Below, piece after piece: positions 58,444 through 64,000 of a stretch of 64,000 bases of DNA. The stretch's first letter is position 1, and each line of letters opens with the position of its first letter. The DNA is from Actinomycetes bacterium (GTDB lineage Bacteria; Actinomycetota; Actinomycetes; Actinomycetales; Dermatophilaceae): NCBI GenBank assembly GCA_029778715.1, contig JAKOPT010000125.1, positions 1 to 64,000 on the forward strand. Direction: 5' to 3'. The notes under the pieces are model-generated. The model was not told the origin of the DNA and did not search any database. It saw only the letters and a list, made by a program, of their open reading frames with translations. The translations under genes were made by a program, and so were the position numbers.

Positions 58444-59360
58444 TGCTGCCCCGTGCGCAAGGTGGCGAGGTTGGCGCGCATCACGCCGACGTAGTCGGTG
58501 GCGGCCGAGGCCGAGGTGATGCCCTCGACGGGATCGAGGACCGCGACCTTGGCCCCGGTCTCGCGGGCGAGGGTTTCGGTGAGGGCGGGGCTGACGAGGG
58601 TCTCGCTGTAGACCGTGGACACCCGGTGCTCTTTGACGAAGGCGGTGACCGAGGCGAGTTGGGCCGGCGTGGGCTCGGTGTCGGGGGAGAGGCCGGCGAT
58701 GCTCTCCTGGTGCAGCCCGTAGCGGTCGGCGAGGTAGGCGAAGGCCGCGTGCCCGGTGACGAGCTCGTGCGAGGTGCAGTGGGCCAGCCCGGCAGTGAAG
58801 TCCGCGTCCAGGCTGGCCAGCTGCGCGGCATACCGCTTGGCATTGGCGCGGTAGTCGTCGGCGTGCCCGGGATCGATGCCGGCGAGCCGTTCGCCGAGGG
58901 CGGTGACCACCGCGGCATACCGGGTCGGGTCGAGCCAGAAGTGCGGGTCGGGCGCGGTAGCCGCGTGATTGTGGCCGTCGTCGCTCGCGGTGAGGGTGAG
59001 GCGGGCGTCGGCGGTGACGTCGTATGCCGCGGTGCGACCTACGGTGGCGACCGCCTGGTCGACCGCGGGCTGGAAGCCCTTGAGGTAGGTGACGAGTTGC
59101 GCCGAGCCCAACCCGGCGACCGCCTTGGGGGTGAGCTCGACATCGTGGGGTTCGGCACCGGGCGGGGTGAGGGCGGTGACGGTGACGTGGGGGCCGCCCA
59201 CCTGCTCGGCAGCGTGCTGGAGCGTGTAGAAGGCGGCGGTGACGGCGACCTTGCCATCGCTGCCGGCGCCCGCGGTGGTCGAGGTGCCGCAGCCGCCGGC
59301 GAACAGGGCGAGCGTCGCGACGGCAGGGACGGCCAGGGCGGCGGGCAGCGACCTTTTCAT
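58434..59360 (-). CDS. znuA: Zinc-binding lipoprotein, ZnuA type
   Basis: 308 residues. Signal MKRSLPAALAVPAVATLALFAGGC with lipobox Cys; metal ligands in AEPHDVEL, DPHFWLDP, TGHAAFAYLADRYG and the C-terminal acid of the cluster A-I solute-binding fold; a short His loop SDDGHNHAA between. Start ATG 59360: GAGAAT lies seven bases upstream with TTGACA 18 bp further, all inside the Zur boxes, so the message is leaderless and zinc-repressed. Confidence 0.93.
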   Translation of the reverse strand: MKRSLPAALAVPAVATLALFAGGCGTSTTAGAGSDGKVAVTAAFYTLQHAAEQVGGPHVTVTALTPPGAEPHDVELTPKAVAGLGSAQLVTYLKGFQPAVDQAVATVGRTAAYDVTADARLTLTASDDGHNHAATAPDPHFWLDPTRYAAVVTALGERLAGIDPGHADDYRANAKRYAAQLASLDADFTAGLAHCTSHELVTGHAAFAYLADRYGLHQESIAGLSPDTEPTPAQLASVTAFVKEHRVSTVYSETLVSPALTETLARETGAKVAVLDPVEGITSASAATDYVGVMRANLATLRTGQQCQ

Positions 59361-59396
59361 GACAATCATTCTCAACTCAGGTGAGAATGATTGTCA
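59360..59396 (-). promoter_or_regulatory. Paired Zur boxes over the znuA promoter
   Basis: TGACAATCATTCTCA (59360-59374) and TGAGAATGATTGTCA (59382-59396) are exact reverse complements, seven bases apart, each near-palindromic 7-1-7 Zur sites. On the minus strand they contain the -35 TTGACA and the -10 GAGAAT of znuA, and the first box abuts the ATG. Confidence 0.92.
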
Positions 59397-59408
59397 AAAC
59401 CGAGGTCG

Positions 59409-59693
59409 TCAGCCCTGCGGGAAGGCGCGGGTGACGGTGACCGCGGCCGCGAGGGCGAGGATGGCCGAACGCATCAGTTTCTCGGGAGCGGTGAGGCGGG
59501 GCCACCCGAGGTAGAGCATCCAGGCGAGGAACACCACGACGATGCCGATGAAGATCCAGCCCCAGGTGTGGACGAAGATGCCGGCGATCATGAGCGCGAG
59601 CACGACGAGGAACGGGATCGCGCGCGGCAGACCGGAGACGAAACGGACCGCCGGCAGGCTCGCCGTCTCGACGGATTCACGAAGGCTGGACAC
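59409..59693 (-). CDS. DUF6703-like small membrane protein
   Basis: 94 residues, two hydrophobic segments ([35 protein letters not shown]) then [22 protein letters not shown]. Matches the small actinobacterial family beside glyS. GTG 59693, eight bases from TAGACT (minus, 59702-59707). Function unknown. Confidence 0.75.
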   Translation of the reverse strand: MSSLRESVETASLPAVRFVSGLPRAIPFLVVLALMIAGIFVHTWGWIFIGIVVVFLAWMLYLGWPRLTAPEKLMRSAILALAAAVTVTRAFPQG

Positions 59694-59803
59694 GACAGGT
59701 GAGTCTACGGGGGCGAGGTGGCAGCCGGGGCCGCCGCCCGAGCGGTCGGGGGCCGCGCGGCCGCGGTCGGGGGTATGCCGCCGGCGCAACTATCCTTGCC
59801 CGC

Positions 59804-61207
<1,404 letters not shown>

Positions 61208-61241
61208 CCGTGCCGGCTTCGCAGCGCCGTCCGGGCCTGCC

Positions 61242-62495
61242 ATGACCACCGACCGGCAGCGCGCCGGTGCCAGCGTGGTCCTCACCGCCGTCCTCGCCGG
61301 GATGGCGATGATCGGGCCGTTCTCCATCGACACCCCGTTCCCGGCGTTCGCGTCGATGCGCACCGACTTCGGCGTCGGCGTCGATCAGATGCAGTGGGTC
61401 GTCAGCGCCTACATGCTCGCCTTCGCGGTGATGACGCCCTTCCACGGTCCGATTTCCGATGCCGTCGGGAGGCGACCGGTCATCCTCGGTGGGCTCGCGG
61501 CATACACCCTCGCCTCGGTGGGATGTGCCCTCTCGACTTCGTTGCCGATGCTCCTCGGTTTCCGGGTGGTGCAGGGATTGTCGGCGGGTGGAGCGACAAT
61601 CATCGGGCGCACCATCGTGCGCGACCTGTTCGACGGGCCCGCGGCGCAGCGGCTCATGAGCCGGGTCATGATGATCTTCGGGTTGGCCCCGGCCGTGGCG
61701 CCGATCATCGGGGGCTGGTTGCTGCGGACCGGGCCGTGGCCGCTCATCTTCTGGTTCATCGCCGGGTTCGCCGTCGTCCTCGTCGCCGCGGTGCTGCTCG
61801 TCATCCCCGAGACCCATCCGCCGGAGCGGCGCACGCCCGTGCGGTTGGGGCCGATGCTGCGCGACCTGGTCACCGTGGCCCGTGACGGTGCGTTCGAGCG
61901 GATGAGTTGGGCGATCACGTTCTCCTTCGCCGGGCAGTTCCTCTACATCGGGGCTGCGGCCATCTTCGTCGTCACCCTGCTGGGCAAGGGCGAGGGCGAC
62001 TTCTGGGTGTTCTTCGTGCCGATGATCTCGGGGCTGGTCCTCGGTGCCTGGATCAGCGGTCGGGCTGCCGGCCGGGTCAGTGGGCGTCACTTAGTCGCTG
62101 TGGCACTAGGCTTTTCGGTGTTCGCCGGGGCCGTCAACGTCACCCTCGCCTCGGTGTTCGGTCCCCAGTTGCCGTATGCCGTGGTCGGCCCCTCGCTCAT
62201 CGCGCTCGGCACCGGCACGGCCTTCCCGACGGTGCAGATCGCCCTGCTCGACCGGTTCCCGGCGCGGCGCGGTGCCGCGGCCTCGGTGGCCGGCGTCATG
62301 CCGTTGGCGCTCAACGCGATCCTCGCCGCGCTGCTGGCGCCGCGGGTCACCGGGTCTGTGGTGCAACTGGCGCTGGCCAGTTGGGTGCTGGTCGGTCTCG
62401 GAGCGGGATTCTGGGCGTGGCACCTGCACTCCAGCCGCATCGAGGTCTCCCCACCTGCGGACCCGGAGAGTCACGAACCCCTCGACCAGATGTGA
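61242..62495 (+). CDS. Bcr/CflA-family MFS drug exporter
   Basis: 417 residues, 12 helices. DISxD-like segments SIDTPFPAF and DAVGRRPVILGG, with GRTIVRDLF. Drug/H+ antiport inferred by family. Residue 284 uses TTA, the rarest Leu codon here, in a short patch of rare codons (TTA, GCA, CTA at 62091-62112). Confidence 0.9.
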   Translation: MTTDRQRAGASVVLTAVLAGMAMIGPFSIDTPFPAFASMRTDFGVGVDQMQWVVSAYMLAFAVMTPFHGPISDAVGRRPVILGGLAAYTLASVGCALSTSLPMLLGFRVVQGLSAGGATIIGRTIVRDLFDGPAAQRLMSRVMMIFGLAPAVAPIIGGWLLRTGPWPLIFWFIAGFAVVLVAAVLLVIPETHPPERRTPVRLGPMLRDLVTVARDGAFERMSWAITFSFAGQFLYIGAAAIFVVTLLGKGEGDFWVFFVPMISGLVLGAWISGRAAGRVSGRHLVAVALGFSVFAGAVNVTLASVFGPQLPYAVVGPSLIALGTGTAFPTVQIALLDRFPARRGAAASVAGVMPLALNAILAALLAPRVTGSVVQLALASWVLVGLGAGFWAWHLHSSRIEVSPPADPESHEPLDQM

Positions 62496-62627
62496 GCCGC
62501 CTGCGGCCCGTCCTCGATCGCAGGCGGCGGCCTGACGGATGTCATGGGCAGCCCGTGACAAAGACGGCGCCGGATCGGTGACGAACCAGCCGGGGCGCGG
62601 GGGCCGATCCGGACCAACCTTGTCAAC

Positions 62628-63647
62628 GTGACCCCAACAACTCGCCGCGCACCTGACGCCGGCGCCCTCGGCGCCACCACCTCAAGCCCCACTGGCCGGG
62701 CCGTCGACGCGGCTGGCGGCCCCACGGCATACCGGCAAACCCGGGACACCCGACCGATCGCCCTCCAACTCGACGGCGTGACCAAGCACTTCGGAAACGT
62801 CGAAGCGGTCCGCGGCCTCGACCTGGCCGTCCGCCAGGGCGAGGTCGTCGCGTTCCTCGGCCCCAACGGCGCCGGCAAGACGACCACCATCGACATGATC
62901 CTCGGCCTGGCCGAACCCACGACCGGCAGCGCCCGCGTCTTCGGCCTCGAACCGCACGAGGCGATCCGCCGTGGCCTCGTGACCGCCGTCATGCAGACCG
63001 GTGGCCTGCTCAAAGACCTCACCGTCCGGGAAACCGTCGACTACATCGCCAGTCTCTTCCCGAACTCCCGCCCCGCCGCGGAGGCGATGGCCGCCGCCGG
63101 CATCGAGGACATCGCGGACCGCCGGGTCGGCAAATGCTCCGGGGGCGAGCAGCAGCGGCTCAGGTTCGCCATCGCCCTCGTCAGCGACCCCGAGTTCATC
63201 ATCCTCGACGAACCCACGACCGGCATGGACGTGACGAGCCGGCGGGCGTTCTGGGAACGGATCCACGCCGACGCCCAGCAGGGCCGCACCGTGCTCTTCG
63301 CCACCCACTACCTCGAGGAAGCCGACGCGTATGCCGACCGCGTCGTCCTCATGAGCCAGGGCCAGATCGTCGCCGACGGCACCGCCGCCGAGATCAAGGC
63401 CCGCACCGTCGGCCGCACCCTGCGGGCCACCTGGGCCAACGCCGACACCGACCCGGCGGTCCCCACCCTGCGCACCCTCCCCGGCGTCCACGACGTCGAG
63501 GTTCGCGGCGACACCGTCCTGGTCCACACGACCGACAGCGACGCCGCCGCCCGCCACCTGCTCACCAACACCCCGGCCCACGACCTCGAAATCACCGCTC
63601 GCGGTCTCGAAGACGCCTTCATCGCCCTCACTACCCAGGAGCACTGA
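62628..63647 (+). CDS. ABC-2 exporter ATP-binding subunit
   Basis: 339 residues. Walker A GPNGAGKTTT, signature CSGGEQQR, Walker B FIILDEPTTGMD, H-loop ATHYLEEADAYAD. About 40 residues of Ala/Thr-rich lead before the ATPase; a later start is possible. GTG 62628. Two bases before the permease ATG. Confidence 0.92.
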   Translation: MTPTTRRAPDAGALGATTSSPTGRAVDAAGGPTAYRQTRDTRPIALQLDGVTKHFGNVEAVRGLDLAVRQGEVVAFLGPNGAGKTTTIDMILGLAEPTTGSARVFGLEPHEAIRRGLVTAVMQTGGLLKDLTVRETVDYIASLFPNSRPAAEAMAAAGIEDIADRRVGKCSGGEQQRLRFAIALVSDPEFIILDEPTTGMDVTSRRAFWERIHADAQQGRTVLFATHYLEEADAYADRVVLMSQGQIVADGTAAEIKARTVGRTLRATWANADTDPAVPTLRTLPGVHDVEVRGDTVLVHTTDSDAAARHLLTNTPAHDLEITARGLEDAFIALTTQEH

Positions 63648-63649
63648 CC

Positions 63650-64000
63650 ATGTCCACCCTCGACCTCACCGCCCACCCCGCCGCCCGCGCCGGCTTCAGC
63701 GTCGCCCTCATGCGCATCGAGTTGCGCCGCCTGCTCCGCAACAAGCGCACGATGATCTTCACCCTCGTCTTCCCGATCGCCATGCTTCTCATCGTCAACT
63801 CGACGATCCCCAAGGATCAGCAGTCGATGGGCCCGGGCATCGTCGCCAACGTCGGTGCCTACCTCATGGTGAGCATGGCCCTCTACGGGGTGGTCATGGC
63901 CGCCACGACCGGGGGCGCGTCGGTGTCCATCGAGCGGGCGAGCGGCTGGAGCCGGCAACTGCGCCTCACCCCGCTCAACCCGACGGCATACATCATGTTC
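63650..64000 (+). CDS. ABC-2 permease, N-terminal part (cut by window edge)
   Basis: 117 codons visible. LMRIELRRLLRNKRTMIFTLVFPIAMLLIVNSTIP is the first membrane segment; VANVGAYLMVSMALYGVVMAA the second, then SIERASGWSRQLRLTPLNPTAY, the usual ABC-2 box. Octamer at 63985. Partner of the ATPase. Confidence 0.92.
   Translation, partial: MSTLDLTAHPAARAGFSVALMRIELRRLLRNKRTMIFTLVFPIAMLLIVNSTIPKDQQSMGPGIVANVGAYLMVSMALYGVVMAATTGGASVSIERASGWSRQLRLTPLNPTAYIMF

Overview
High-GC Gram-positive chromosome, best read as an actinobacterium of the Intrasporangiaceae/Dermatophilaceae type (Tetrasphaera, Phycicoccus, Janibacter relatives). The reasons are the strong G/C third-position bias, many GTG starts, very frequent leaderless promoters (TANNNT followed 6-9 nt later by ATG or GTG), and the conserved actinobacterial orders holA-rpsT-lepA-hemW-hrcA-dnaJ-rsmE-phoH-ybeY-era and recO-uppS-zur-glyS. 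The genus call is an inference.

Layout. 1-2.1 kb is an accessory patch with two VapBC-type toxin-antitoxin loci (the first cut by the window edge) around a beheaded kinase remnant. 1.8-6.2 kb holds a lipoprotein, a beta-propeller protein, a small membrane protein and a NarL-type two-component pair. 6.2-9.4 kb has cobF and cobQ (aerobic cobalamin synthesis) and a histidine phosphatase. 9.4-13 kb is ileS behind an Ile-specific T-box leader. 13.0-13.9 kb is non-coding and built of about 313-bp tandem repeats centred on long palindromes. 13.9-20.6 kb has a DUF3516 helicase, fhs and a DinG/XPD-type helicase. 20.7-33.9 kb runs holA, rpsT, a third VapBC, an aminotransferase, lepA, a macrodomain protein, a DrrAB-like exporter, NUDIX, a hotdog protein, a phosphatase, hemW and an SDR. 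35.4-42.8 kb is the CIRCE-controlled hrcA-dnaJ block plus rsmE, HIT, phoH, ybeY, corC-like and era. 42.9-54.5 kb is metabolic: asd, ACC deaminase, an amino-acid permease/Usp pair, DDAH, leuA with a Leu leader peptide, a PfkB kinase, AlkB, and a hydrolase coupled to WS/DGAT. 54.6-64 kb has recO, uppS, the zinc operon znuACB-zur behind paired Zur boxes, glyS, an MFS exporter and an ABC-2 exporter cut by the right edge.

The most striking signal is not a gene. The non-palindromic octamer GTATGCCG / CGGCATAC occurs about 102 times in 64 kb (54 on one strand, 48 on the other, counted by eye). About two would be expected at this base composition. It lies in genes and between them, in every reading frame, and it forces rare codons (TAT, GTA, ATA, GCA). 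It sometimes forms inverted pairs and sometimes contributes to -10 boxes. It behaves like a genome-wide DNA-level signature of the uptake-sequence or HIP1 kind; its function is unknown to me.

Regulation readable from sequence: T-box (ileS), Leu attenuator peptide (leuA), CIRCE (hrcA-dnaJ), two Zur boxes overlapping a leaderless promoter (znuA), and numerous leaderless start sites.
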